DNA of 64,000 nt from Purpureocillium takamizusanense. Taxonomy: Eukaryota; Ascomycota; Sordariomycetes; Hypocreales; Ophiocordycipitaceae. A program made the translations under genes and the position numbers. The notes under the pieces were generated by a model. That model had not been told where the DNA came from and ran no database searches. It saw nothing but the letters and a program-made list of their open reading frames with translations. The stretch is from the NCBI RefSeq assembly GCF_022605165.1, contig NC_063072.1:124001-188000 (forward strand), written 5' to 3'. Positions 44,330 through 55,255 of this stretch are shown here, one piece after another (position 1 is the first letter of the stretch; every line of letters begins with the position of its first letter).

Positions 44330-45362
44330 CTACTGCTGCTGCTGCTGCTGCGGCACCCCCTGAACAAAGACGCGGCTCACCAGGTCGCTCTGGTGCCGGG
44401 CCAGCATCTCGCGCAGGACGGCGCGCTCCATGACCACCTTGCCCATCTCGAGCAGGTCCTTGACGTCTACGTCATCAATGTCGAGGACGCGGCCGTCCCA
44501 GGGCACCTGCGCCATGGCCTCGCCCAGCCTGCCGACGTCGCTGTCGCCGCCCGTGACGAAGAGCGTGCGGCCGTCGGCGCGGCCGAGCCCGAGGCGGGCG
44601 AGCACGCCGCCCATGTACTTTTCGAGGTAGGCCTCGCGCATGCCGTCGCGGAGGTACCTGTCGGCGACGAGCTCAAAGTCGCGGGGCATGTCGAGGCGCA
44701 GGCCGGCGTCCTCGCAGACGAGCAGCTCGCCGCGGCGGTAGCGGTAGCTCAGGGCGGTGCGCCAGGCCTTGTCGTAGACCTTGCGGTTGAGGCCGATGCC
44801 GAAGTCGCGCGGGTGGGGGCCGAACGTCTTGCCGCCGCCGCGCAGGACGGGGCTCTGCTTGGAGCCGAGGCGGGCGTGGCCGGTGCCCTTTTGCGGGCGG
44901 ACCTTGCGGTGGGAGCCGTGCACCTCGTAGCGCGTCTTGGACGAGGCGGTGCCCTGGCGCGTGTGGGAACCCTCGTAGACGATGGCGGCGTGGAGGAGGT
45001 CGCGCCGCAGGGGGAGGTGGAGGTGCGAGACGGGGTGGTGGTCGAGGGCGGTGGGCTCGAGCGAGGGGAAGGCGTGGACGGTGACGGGAACGGTGGACAC
45101 TGGGGCACCTAACGTCAGCAAGTTGTGTCTTTTTCCCCCCTTCCTGTTCTCTTTTCCCCTGGGGCTGGCGAGACGTACCCGGATTCCACGACTGGAGGAT
45201 AGACTGCGTGCCCGAGGCGGAGCGCGTCATCGAGTCCCGCGCGGGTGGTGGTGACGACCATGCGGCCTCGGTAGCCATGGATCGAGAAGCAGGCTGGCGG
45301 AGAGTGAGAGAAGAAGAGAAAGACGACTGCGGAAGGGCTGTCAGCGATCTGATTGAAGCCAT
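44330..45362 (-). CDS. YML6: Mitochondrial large-subunit ribosomal protein uL4m
   Basis: This is the mitoribosomal uL4 protein, which binds 21S rRNA and lines the exit tunnel. Two exons on the minus strand (45362-45179, 45108-44330) give 320 residues. The presequence (MASIRSLTALPQ..., then SRSMATEAAW) leads into VTVHAFPSLEP, RRDLLHAAIVYEGSHTRQG and the tunnel loop SHRKVRPQKGTGHARLGSK with RGGGKTFGPHPRDF, then NRKVYDKAWRTALSYRY. It ends in a run of six Gln. The intron joins NPG to APVSTVP in phase 1. A further 5' exon from an ATG at about 45471 (MASRRASCLAEAMTGLRL...) is possible if a GTTGGT donor is used. It would change only the presequence. Confidence 0.88.
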
Positions 45363-45870
45363 TGGGAGCGGACTGTGGATGGCTAAGCGAGACCAACCTT
45401 TGACGGCGAGAGCCTGAGGCCCGTCATGGCCTCGGCCAGACAGCTGGCTCGTCTTGAGGCCATGCTCCTCCTGCGTGTGTGTGGTGCGATCGTCTTCGGG
45501 TCGCCTTCAAAACTCGCACGCGCTCGTATCGGTTCGTTAGCCCCTGACGAGGCCGCGGTTGTGAGGTTGCTTTTGTGGTGATGTGATGATGATGCAGCGG
45601 CGATGTTTCTTTGGAGTTTTTGCTCAAGTCGCTTCTGCAAGCTGCTCCTGCCGATTGGAGGTCGAAAATCGTGACCGGAAGGCATCCAGCCAATAATTCG
45701 TCCCGCTTCGTGCCGATTTGTGGGCCCACGACATCCACTGACCCTGACCAGCTTTTTTTCTGGGCTTTGGCTTCGGGCGTCTCGCAACAAAACACCATTT
45801 GGAAACTGACGAGCAACCACCATCCATCCGTCACGCGGCACATACACTCACCAACTCGGGGGTGTCCAGC
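45363..45870. promoter_or_regulatory. Shared promoter of divergent mitoribosomal genes uL4m and mL38
   Basis: A ~510-bp interval lies between divergent starts. Two CCAAT boxes in opposite orientation (ATTGG at 45654-45658 and CCAAT at 45690-45694) sit near its middle, compatible with HAP-complex control of both genes. The left ~110 bp may contain the uL4m leader or an upstream exon. Confidence 0.55.
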
Positions 45871-47389
45871 ATGTCGCGGTGCGGGGCCGTCGCGAGGCCG
45901 CTCGCACGGCAATTGCTGCCGCTGCGCAGCTTTGCTACGACAGCCCGACAGCAGCTGCAGGAGCAAGCTCCCTCGTCACCATCATCGTCCTCAACAGCAC
46001 CACCACCGCCATCCTCATCATCACCCTCGTCCTCCTCCTTATCCTTCTCGACGACAGCCGCCGCCGAACCCTCTCCTCTCGATCTCGACCCCGACACCGT
46101 CCTGCCGCAGTTCGAGGCTCCGCTCATCAAGGCCGGCAAGATGCCCATAGGCTCGCGCCGCCGCCGCGTCGCCCTGCGCAGCACCATGGGGGGCGTCGCC
46201 CTGCCCTTCGAGCAGCTCCCCTACCAGGCCTTCCAGGAGGCCCGCGCTATCCTCGCCGCCGACCGCGCCGACAAGCTGGCCCAGATTGGCTCCCAGCTGG
46301 GCCGCATCGCCCGCCTCGAGGCTGCGGATCCGGCGGCCATGCGCGGCGGCCAGCGCATGCGCGACACGCGCCTTGCCAGTCTGCGCAGGCACGTCGACCG
46401 CCTCAAGATCCTGGCCGACGCAAACGACCCACTGGTCAAGAAGCGCTTCGAGGACGGGTTGGGTGCGTTTCCCCCATCCTTCACTTGTCTCTGGACAGGG
46501 TGGACTTTGCACATATAACGTGCCTTGTACAGAGTCGGCAAGGACAACCCCGACTAACTGACGTGGATCAGGCGACATGAACAAGCCCATCTACCGCTAC
46601 TATGCCGAGAAAAAGTGGCGCGCCTACGACCGCCGCCTCATCGTCCAGCGCATCAAGCAGTTCAGCATCGTCCCCGACCTGCTGCCCAAGCTGGACCCCA
46701 CGGCCGACGTGCAGCTCTTCTTCCGCCGCGCCAAGGTGTCGCCCGGCGCCATTGTCGACAGCGCCGTCAGCGAGCTCGCCCCGCGCCTGCGCATCCAGCT
46801 ATTTGACCGCGGCGAGCGCCTCGTCACCGTCGCCGTCGTCGACGCCGACGTCCCCGACCTCGACGCCGACGCCTTTTCCAAGCGCTGCCACTTCCTCGCC
46901 GCCAACGTGCCCCTCAGCCCCACGAGCGGCTCCCTGCCCCTCGCCCGCGTCGGCGCCCGCGGCCACGCCGGCCAGCTCGCCCTCCCCTGGCTGCCCCCGG
47001 CCGCCCAAAAGGGCAGCCCCTACCACCGCCTCGCCATCGTCCTGTTCGAGCAGCGCCCCGGCGAGCCCCTCGACGTCGACGCCCTCGCCACCCTGCCCCG
47101 CGACGGCTTCTCCCTCAAGTCCCTGCGCGACAAGTTCGCCCTCGCCCCCTTTGGCTTCACCATGTTCCGCTCCGTCTGGGACGACAACACCGCCGACGTC
47201 ATGGCCCGCCACGCCCTCCCCGGCGCCGACGTCGAGCTGCGGCCCATGCGCGTCCGCAGCCTCAAGCCCCCCGTCAAGCCCCGCGGCTGGGAGGCCAAGC
47301 GCCAGGGCCCCAAGTACCGCCACCTCTGGAAGTACACCAAGCGCATCAGGGGCATCTCCAACGCCCGCGGCTGGATCAAGAAGAGGTAG
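45871..47389 (+). CDS. MRPL35: Mitochondrial large-subunit ribosomal protein mL38
   Basis: This is a mitoribosome-specific protein with a phosphatidylethanolamine-binding-protein fold. Exons 45871-46462 and 46572-47389 give 469 residues, joined in phase 1 with a GTGCGT donor. The presequence (MSRCGAVARPLARQLLPLRSF) and a Ser/Pro-rich segment precede conserved LPFEQLPYQAFQEARAILAADR, KPIYRYYAEKKWR, PYHRLAIVLFEQRPGE, RDGFSLKSLRDKFALAPFGFTMFRS and the C-terminal GPKYRHLWKYTKRIRGISNARG. The first ATG is used; upstream in-frame sequence has none. The gene diverges from uL4m across a short shared promoter. Confidence 0.92.
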
Positions 47390-48860
47390 AGCGGTGGAGC
47401 CGCTCATGTCGTCGAGCGTGCGTTGTTGGTCCGTGTACGATAGATGGTACTACTATTACTACTACAACTACAACTATGTCAAGTGAGTCAGTCAGTCAGT
47501 CGGTGTTGTGTTGCCGCCTCGCCGGGGGTTGGGCATGTATGTATGTATGTATGTACATGTAACTAGAAGGAGGTTCATCTCCGCGTAGACATGGATGCTC
47601 ATCCAAACAAGTCATCCATCCATAACCGCCATGGCCCCATCATCATCGATACGTCAAGTCTATACACATGTACATGATTCAAGCACATCAGTCCGGTCAT
47701 CCGTCATTCCATCTGCCTGTTTATTGTCCATGCAAGGCCAGTCACATTCGTTGTTGGCAGATGGACGTGGAGGGGACACACATGGAGAGGTACACACAGA
47801 TACACGTAAAAACACCCCAACTCCGTTTCCTCATCCCCATGATTCGCCCCAAGTATCTTCAGAACAACCTAGGGGGGGGACACAATCACTCAGACTACAG
47901 TACCCGAGTAACTTCTTCTTTCCTAGTACCTTTGCCTACTTACCCTACCAAGTACCTACCTACTTACTACCCCAACTTGGGCCTTTTCTTCTAGCCCCAC
48001 GGAAGCTAGGGCATTTAATCCAACCTTTCTCCTTTCCCTCCCTCCCCTTTTCCCTCCTTCATTCCTTGTCACAGGGCCTTCCCGCTCACAGGGGTCGGTC
48101 GGATACACATCATAAGATCCGCGTGCGGACGGACCCAGTCCACGCCAGCCCCCCCAAAAAAAGACATTACCCGCGCTACATACTGTTTTTTCTCCGTAGA
48201 GTTGAAAAGGAAGACCAAAAAAAAGGGAAGATATGAAAGAGAACCCGTCACGGCGTCCGTGGGGTCAAGTTCCTTCCGAGCCGCCCAACGCCGTCCCACG
48301 CAGCAAAGAAAAGTCCAAACGCATGTCCCTTTCCTCGCGTGGCCTCGGGTTCCGCGTGGCCCCATGGATTAAGCAGAAATGACAGTTCAACCCGCGTACC
48401 GAAATTTTTTTCAGAAACCGCCCGCGCCACTCGATTGAAAGGAAAGGGGCTATAAGAAATATGGAGATGAATCGTCTGAGCAAGCATGTCAGCGGCGGGC
48501 CGTGCCTGCCCGGCCGCCGCCGCCACTGCGTTCGCCGTCGATCCGTCCCCCTCCTAGGCCGTGAGGCTCCAGCACCCGTCTGGCTGCCCTTTTTGTGGGC
48601 GCATCGTGTGTGTGTTGTTCTGTCAAAAAATGTCGTAGTTCGTAAGATCGTTTTCCCAATGATTCTTCCTCTGCCAATACGTGCGTGCCAGACGTCCTCA
48701 TCTTTTTTCGTGGCTCAGCGCCGACTCCCCACGTTGCCCGATGGTGGTATCTCTCCTGTCGTTTTGCTTGGTGGTACAAATTCTTGTCGGCAATCTGCTC
48801 TGTTCTCCTTCTGCGTGGTGTTCTTCTCGACGCCGTCGCGCGCTGCTAGCATGTACCTTC
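47390..48860. other. Convergent 1.5-kb intergenic region
   Basis: No gene is supported. It has GTCA repeats just after the mL38 stop, a GTAT repeat at about 47535-47556, TACCTAC words at 47935-47975, and several A-rich tracts at 48150-48230. These are presumed 3' UTRs of mL38 and of the bZIP gene. Confidence 0.5.
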
Positions 48861-50015
48861 TCAAGTCGCGTCCTGGAACATCTCCTCGGGCATGTAGTCG
48901 TAGTTGATGGGCTCCGTCTTGAGTATCGGCGATGGGAGACTCGACTCGTCCGTTTGCGCCGTGGATGCTTGCCCGATGGAGTCTTTGCCATGCCCGCGTT
49001 AGTCGATACGTGTACGTGAACGATACAAAGGGACGCCGTCTGCATTCTCACCATTGCGGCTGTGAATTGCCGTAGAGGCCAGACTGCCGATGCTGGAGTG
49101 GCGGCTCGCGCCGACATCGACTTGTTGCTGCGGTTGCGACTGGGCTGGCCCGTTGACGCTGCGATGGACAAAGCGCAGCGCCTCATTCTCAATCCATAGG
49201 TCGATATTGGCATCGCCACAGCTGGCGTGGTCCATTAGGTAGTTCTTGATCTGCGTCACCTCATCGGTGAGACTCGCCAACTCGGCGTGCAGGCCCGCGT
49301 GCTGGGCCTCGAGCTCCGACTTGCGCGCCTCGAGGTCGTGCACCCACTGCTTCTTCTTCTCGCGGCATTTGCTGGCGGCGATGCGGTTGCGCTCGAGGCA
49401 GTGCGTGCGTTTGGCGTCCCCGCCTCGCGACTCGGACCCTCGCTTGGGCGTTGCCGACGTTGTAGAGGCAGAGGCCGATTGCTGAGCTGCGCGCTTGTTG
49501 TTGCCACCGTTGTCGCTGTCGGCGGCGGTTGCGGCGCGAGTGCGCTTTCGTTTACTCGCCCTTGTCGTCGGCGTCGCTGATGACGATGAAGTCGACGTCT
49601 TCTTGGAGGAGGGTGCCGCGGCTTCTGCGGGCGCCACTTCCGAAGGGGGTGTGCTGTGAGATACGGTTTCGGGTGGCGATATGATGTGCGGTGCCGCCGT
49701 TTCAAGGCTGCCTCCCGTGTCGGCGGCTTCAGCAGCGTCTTGCAACAGGAAGTCGACGGTGTTGTCAAAAGCGTCGTCATTGTCCGAGGCGAACATGCGC
49801 GGGGTCATCATGAACTGGCTCGGGGAGTCGCTGGCGGCATCCTTGTCTGTCGACTTGATGCCGTATAGGGGCAGAGCCATGCGCGGATCGATGAGCATGT
49901 CATCGTCCATTTGTTGCTGCATGGTGACCATGGTGCACTGTGGCTGCTGCTGCTGAGAAGGTAATGGGAGTTTTTGCTGCGACTGGTCTCTTGGCACGTG
50001 TATCGCCGTGGCCAT
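48861..50015 (-). CDS. bZIP transcription factor, ATF/CREB type
   Basis: Two exons on the minus strand (50015-49052, 48982-48861) give 361 residues. The N-terminal half is acidic and Gln/Ser/Pro-rich, as for an activation domain. Clusters of basic residues (RASKRKRTR) precede the bZIP at about 207-260: basic region LERNRIAASKCREKKKQW, then a heptad zipper LEARKSELEAQHAGL through LTDEVTQIKNYLMDH. This resembles the fungal Atf1/Atf21 group of stress and conidiation regulators. The second exon adds a conserved-looking C-terminus (LKTEPINYDYMPEEMF), recovered only by splicing a 69-nt intron (GTGAGA donor). The start is the first ATG, MATAIHVPRD; the frame extends upstream without another ATG. Which ATF paralogue it is cannot be fixed from the sequence alone. 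Confidence 0.88.
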
Positions 50016-53000
50016 GCCAGTTGGTGCGTCTTTTGGAAACACTCGACTCTGGGATTAGATGCGGTGCAGCAAGCTGGGCAGACCCGGTGTGTCGAAGGGC
50101 GCAAGCGGGCGGCCGATCAATGGCGGTGCGCCGGTAGCGGGTGCGCAACGGGATGAGACTCGACGAAGCGGGTTGATATGGGACGCAAGGCGATGCAATC
50201 CGCGCGATCCGGAGGCGGAGGAGCAGTGGTGGTGGTGCCGGCAATCGTTGTTGTTGTTGTTGTTGTGGTTGCTGTTGCTGCTGGTGCCTGTTGATGCACC
50301 TGGATGCCCTCGACCGTTCTAGGCCGTCCACGGGACGCTTACACGGTCGTCGTCGCAAGCGGGAGTGAGAGGGGGGAGCAAGCAGCCGAAGGGTAAGACG
50401 AGGATGATGCGAGTATGCTGAGAGGTTGCTGTGGTTTGACGAGGATGGAAAGTGTATCTATCGGCTTGTGTCACGGACGGATAGATGGCATGGCACACGA
50501 TTTGTCTGCTTGACTTGACACACATGGCCGGGCGGGCACTTGTTGGAGGGCGACTTGGTTTTATTCGGCCTGGCCTGGGAAGCTCCAGCCCGCCATCTCC
50601 GCAGCTGAGCGAGCGAGTGAGCTTCAAACGACTCACTTCCGGCAAGCGGAAAGGAGGGGCTTTTGTCGCAGATACATGGGCCGGCCGGGGCACGCGGCAC
50701 GGGCAGCCAAGTACCGCCGGCTGCTCTGGTACAGTATACATATACACGCGGTTGCACGGCAAGACTGTCTGCCTGCTAGGCTATACTGTGCGTGCTGTGC
50801 TGTGCTCTGTAGAGCGAGCGAGCGAGCAAGCACCGACCGACATGGGCCGATGCATATGATCAAACCCAGGCCCGGCGGCAGGAAGGATGGGCTGCCATGG
50901 CACCACGGCGAGCAGAGCGGGGAGCCGCTGGTGGTGGCTGCGACCGTTTGGCTTCCCACCAAACCAAAACGAAGCGAAGCCAACCTGCTTGAGTTGAGAG
51001 CTTGTGGAGGGAGGGGGGGCCAATGCCGAACGAAGCTGGCGTGGCCTGACACAGGGCAGGACAGGCATGTGCAGGCAAGGCAAGGCAAGGGTGGGAGGAC
51101 GGCTTCGCACTCTCGCATCGGAGACTTGGAACCGAAGCTTGTTTGTCAAGGTACCGGGCGCGGCAGGAGCTTTTCTTCCTGGGGGTGGTTGCCAGATACT
51201 ACTGTGTGTAGTGGGCCAAGGTGCTCCGCGCCGGCCTCTTTGGTGTCAAAACGGCGACGGAATGCAATTCGATTTTCGAGTCTTAACACCGCCCTTGCGG
51301 CTACCGTTAGTTAGCAACGGGCACCGCATGCTACAGGCGATGCTGGCTGGCTGGCAAGCTGAGCTGAGCAATGCCTCGACGCAGATGACAGGGGCTGTCT
51401 GGTCCTGTTACCTGATGGGCTTCGTTTATAGTGATGGATTGCCCCGCCACATAATGTCGATGTGCTTGTCCACAGAGTAACTGATCAGCACCCTGACGCG
51501 GCGGCGCCGGAGCAAACCACGCGGCGAGCGCGGACGCTCTCCCGTGGGACCCAGCGATCGACTCTCACTGTCTCGCTCTCTCTCTCGCTTTCTCTCTGGA
51601 ACTCGCGACCCAGTTCGACGGCAAAGTCGACGGCAAACTCTTGCGCCCGGCGAGCGAGGAGGCGGGCGGGCCCTCCCCTCTTGGCGGCATGGGCAGTTGC
51701 GGCCTGCAGGTCGGCTCCGTTCTCACGTACAGTTTACTTCGTCGATGCATCCGGCATTTTTTGGCGTCTGCATGGCGTCCCAGCAGCACAACATCGTATG
51801 TACGGCCCCGCTCGTCTGGCTGAAAGAGGTGGAGATACTGACACTGTCGGCTGGACACTGGTGAGCCCACCCGTGGCTACAAACCTTAATTTGTCTGCCC
51901 GCTAGGGGCGCTGGCCACGACATCTGGCGTCTTCTGCAGCGCGCTCGTCTGTCGGCGGGCGAAACTCCCTCGGTGCGGTGCTGGGCGACGTTGTAACTAT
52001 GTGCCCTACGCCGTACCAAATGGAGCTGCAGTCCCGTCGGTTGCGGCGGCTTGGCAAGCTTGCTGCGAGCCAGAGTGAAACTCACTGCTTGATGTACGCC
52101 GCGAGACGACGCCGTGCCGAGTCGGTTGGCCACAACCATCAAAGGGAAGGGCAAGAAAGCATGAGTGCCAGGCACGCATGCTGAGACAACGTACTTCGTA
52201 GGCCATCACCCCAGATGACGCCTAGGATTGCGCAGCTGAGCAGGTGGCGACCTGTGTGCTGTGCAAGATCCTTCAGAACCGGCTTCTGAAATGCCACATC
52301 GACGATGCCGACTTTCCCCATGACTGCGAGCATGGGAAACTGGGCCCATCATCTGACACTGATCGTCGTGCTTATAACCGGCTGACAAGGCCGGGTCAGT
52401 ATACGTCACATTGTCCTTCCAGGGGTGCCGTCCCTTGACACGGAGCGCCCAGGGGCATCCCAAAGCCCATGATTCAAGCATGATGCGAGTCGTCGCCATC
52501 ACGGAGTGCTGGCCTGTTGAGTAATTGGACGGCAGGCAGGATCGGCCACGGCAGCGTGACGGGACAGGCGATGGCCCAACGCGAAGGGCGCAATGTTTGA
52601 TACGCACTGGGAGGGAGCCATCAGCCAGCCATCCAGCCCAGCCGGCGGCCAAGCCAACAAGCCAAGCAAGCCTGCGCAATCCACTGGGGCGGGCGGAGGA
52701 GCTCCGAACGCTGGGGAGGAAGACCGATCTCGATCCGGGTGTCGCCACTGCGTGCGCTGTGCTTGGACCAGGTCGGGGTTGGCGGGCCGCCTTGTCGAGG
52801 TCCTGCGGCGCACAAAGCGGGGGCGGCAGAGAAGAGGGGGTGGGTGAGGGGCGGGGGAGAGACGGAGGGCGTTGTCTCACGTTTCTGAGCCGCCAGTCAG
52901 GTGACCATAATGTCACGTGCTCACGCGCCTCTGGTCCGCCAACCCGCGACGCGTCGAGAGGCAGACGAGGGGGGGGGGGGTCTTGAGCTTCAGTTCACGA

Positions 53001-53057
53001 ATTGCGACGTTCCCAAGCCTCATCACCCACGCATCACAATTGCGACACGACGCCACA
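50016..53057. other. 3-kb divergent intergenic region: bZIP / RPA3
   Basis: No gene is supported, although GC-rich open frames occur on both strands. It includes a TTG/TGC repeat at about 50246-50290, short direct repeats of GAGCGAGC type, and TACTTCGTA near 52190. A poly-G tract lies at 52969-52980, just before the RPA3 leader. The bZIP gene probably has a long leader and complex promoter here. Confidence 0.5.
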
Positions 53058-53507
53058 ATGGCTGAACAACTCGCGTCCCCTCGCATCACCGCCGCCTACC
53101 TCGACAGCTTCACAGGCCGCCTCGTGACCATTGTTGGCAAGGTGACGCAGCTGCGTGGCGACCAGGCCACCATTGATGCCGATGGAATCGTCACGATTGC
53201 CTTGAACAGGGTATGCTTTACCTGTTTACTGCCCCACCGACAAGATGACAGAAGCTCACCATGGTAGGACGCGCATCTCGTCAACGGCAATGCCGTCCAG
53301 GTCATCGGCAAAGTTCAGCCCGACCTTTCTGTCAAGGTCCTGAGCTCGCGAGACCTCGGCCCAGGAGTCGGTGCGTAGCCCAGATCGTACACTCTGGTTT
53401 GATTCATGCACGGCGAATGCCGCTGACAATTTGCAGACTTTGGTCTATGCTCAGCCGTCGTCGAAGCGACGCATCGACACAAGGACATCTTTGGCGCCGA
53501 CGCATAG
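53058..53507 (+). CDS. RFA3: Replication protein A subunit 3 (RPA14)
   Basis: This is the smallest subunit of the single-stranded-DNA-binding RPA trimer. Exons 53058-53210, 53268-53370 and 53437-53507 give 108 residues. The single OB-fold reads TPR-like start SPRITAAYLDSFTGRLVTIVGKV, then strand pairs DADGIVTIAL and AVQVIGKVQPDLSVKVLSSRDLG, and a terminal helix DFGLCSAVVEATHRHKDIF. Length and strand order match Rpa3. Introns of 57 and 66 nt have GTATGC and GTGCGT donors. The gene is convergent with a carboxypeptidase gene 244 bp away. Confidence 0.93.
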
Positions 53508-53751
53508 TCTTATCGGCGCAACAGCGGTACCATGTACGAGTTTATAGACGGATTACGAATTGTCACGACATCCTGCTTTTTCTCCCCACTGTAACGGTGA
53601 TGCTTCTTCTACTCTTATTGGCGACTGTATGCACCAGCATGGACGCGATCGGGGTCACAGCACGATTGTCCATTTACAAAAGCAGTATTTACAATGCGCA
53701 ACACAACACAGTTCTGCGGCCCCCATCATGCACTTTTCACCCAAACTCAGC

Positions 53752-55255
53752 CTACTTCATATTCTCCAGCAGATACTTGAAGCCCGCAAACGCCTCCTCG
53801 CCGCTCGGCACAATCTGGTCCGGCGGCAACACGAAGCCGTACCGGCCCGTGTCGCGGAGCTCCGACGTAAAGGTGTATTCGCCCTTGACCACGTCGGCAA
53901 CGTAGTCGACACTGCTACCCGACGCCTGGTAGATTGTCGTGCAGATAGGGCCGTAATCGAACGAGAGGCCGTGCACTGAGCGAATGGCAGCCACAGCGCC
54001 GCGGGCCAGCGACTGCAGCTCGTCGTTGTTTGGTGGTACACCATCGCACGTGTATCCGTACGCTGCTTCTTGTCAGCCATCTGCTCTGGTACGCGTGGGG
54101 TATGTCAACACTCACGAGTCATAAACAGTTGCGAGTACGAGTGGTAGTCAATGTACAGCTTCAGCCCCTGGGCGCTTTTGACCTGCTTGAGGAAGCCTGA
54201 CAGTGCTTGGGTCTCAGGCGCGTCGCCCTGCGACGCGCCTCGGAAGCTCTCGGCGCACGGGTCCGTCGACGAGCCGGGGCCATTCCACTTGTACGGCCAG
54301 TTGCGGTTGATGTCGTGGCCGAGGCAACTGGAGCCCGCGGTGCGCTGCCGGTTCTTGCGCCACATGCGGTCGCGCGTCTGCGTATACTTGAAACCTGTTC
54401 GACTTGGCGTGAACAACTTGCTACGATACAGACGCAAAGGGGCAGGAGCTCACCATCAGGGTTGACAATGGGGAACAAGTAAAAGTCGTACTTGTCCACA
54501 AGGGCCTTGATGCCGTTGTCATTCTTGTACCCGCCCAGGAGGGTGTCGGCAAAGTACTCGACAACCTGGTTCCGGTAAGCTTTGCTTCTGAATGCATGTG
54601 GTCCAGGCCTCAACTGACCATGGAAGCAATCCATTCGCGCGCGTGGACGGTGCCGTGCAACACTACGGCGGGCTTCTTGCCCTTGCCGGCGCTGCCCCAG
54701 AAGTGGATGCCGGTGATGGAGTTGCCCTCCAGCGACTTGCCCGACGTCACGACCTCGGCGTTGCTCGGGTTTTTGGACGCCAGGTCGTTGATGAACTGCA
54801 GATGGTCACTGTACGCGTGGTACGAGTTGAACCACGTCGAGTTGGCCGAGCCCTCTGCAAGAGAGGACGGATGGTCAGCACGCAGAATTACCTGGGCGTT
54901 GGGCGCACAGAGCCCTCGACAACTAACCGGCATAGATGTGGAAGACGCCCTCATCGGCAATCGACTTGCCGAGGTCCTCGTGCATGGTGATGAGCTCGAG
55001 ACCCTGTAGCTCCTTGCGGAACTCGTCGACGCGGGCCGGCGGCACCGCCACGTCGGCAAAGGCGCCCTTGCGCGTGGGTTCCTGCCAGAAGCTGAGGCCG
55101 AGCCGGTCGACGACGTCGGTCACGCGCTGCGGCTTAGTGCCGACCATGACGCGGAAGACTTTGTGGCCGTCGTACGAGGCCTTGGTAGGCGTGCCCTGCG
55201 GGACGGCCGCCGTGGCGACGGCCAGCAGGGAGGCGAGGGCGGCGAGCGACTTCAT
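53752..55255 (-). CDS. Secreted zinc carboxypeptidase, M14A family
   Basis: Five exons on the minus strand (55255-54928, 54854-54619, 54565-54454, 54394-54116, 54062-53752) give 421 residues, normal for a preprocarboxypeptidase [21 protein letters not shown] is the signal peptide. The propeptide spans ~20-110 ([26 protein letters not shown]). The catalytic domain has the zinc motif HAREW (His ~180, Glu ~183), the third ligand in IDYHSYSQ (His ~310), [10 protein letters not shown] with substrate-binding Asn/Arg, and the general-base Glu in FTSELRDTG (Glu ~386). All key residues are present. Five clean GT-AG introns keep the frame. Role: extracellular peptide degradation, probably after activation by removal of the propeptide. 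Confidence 0.94.

Noticed and set aside
44120..45112. 330-codon plus-strand open frame opposite uL4m
   Set aside because: Antisense shadow of a conserved ribosomal protein gene.
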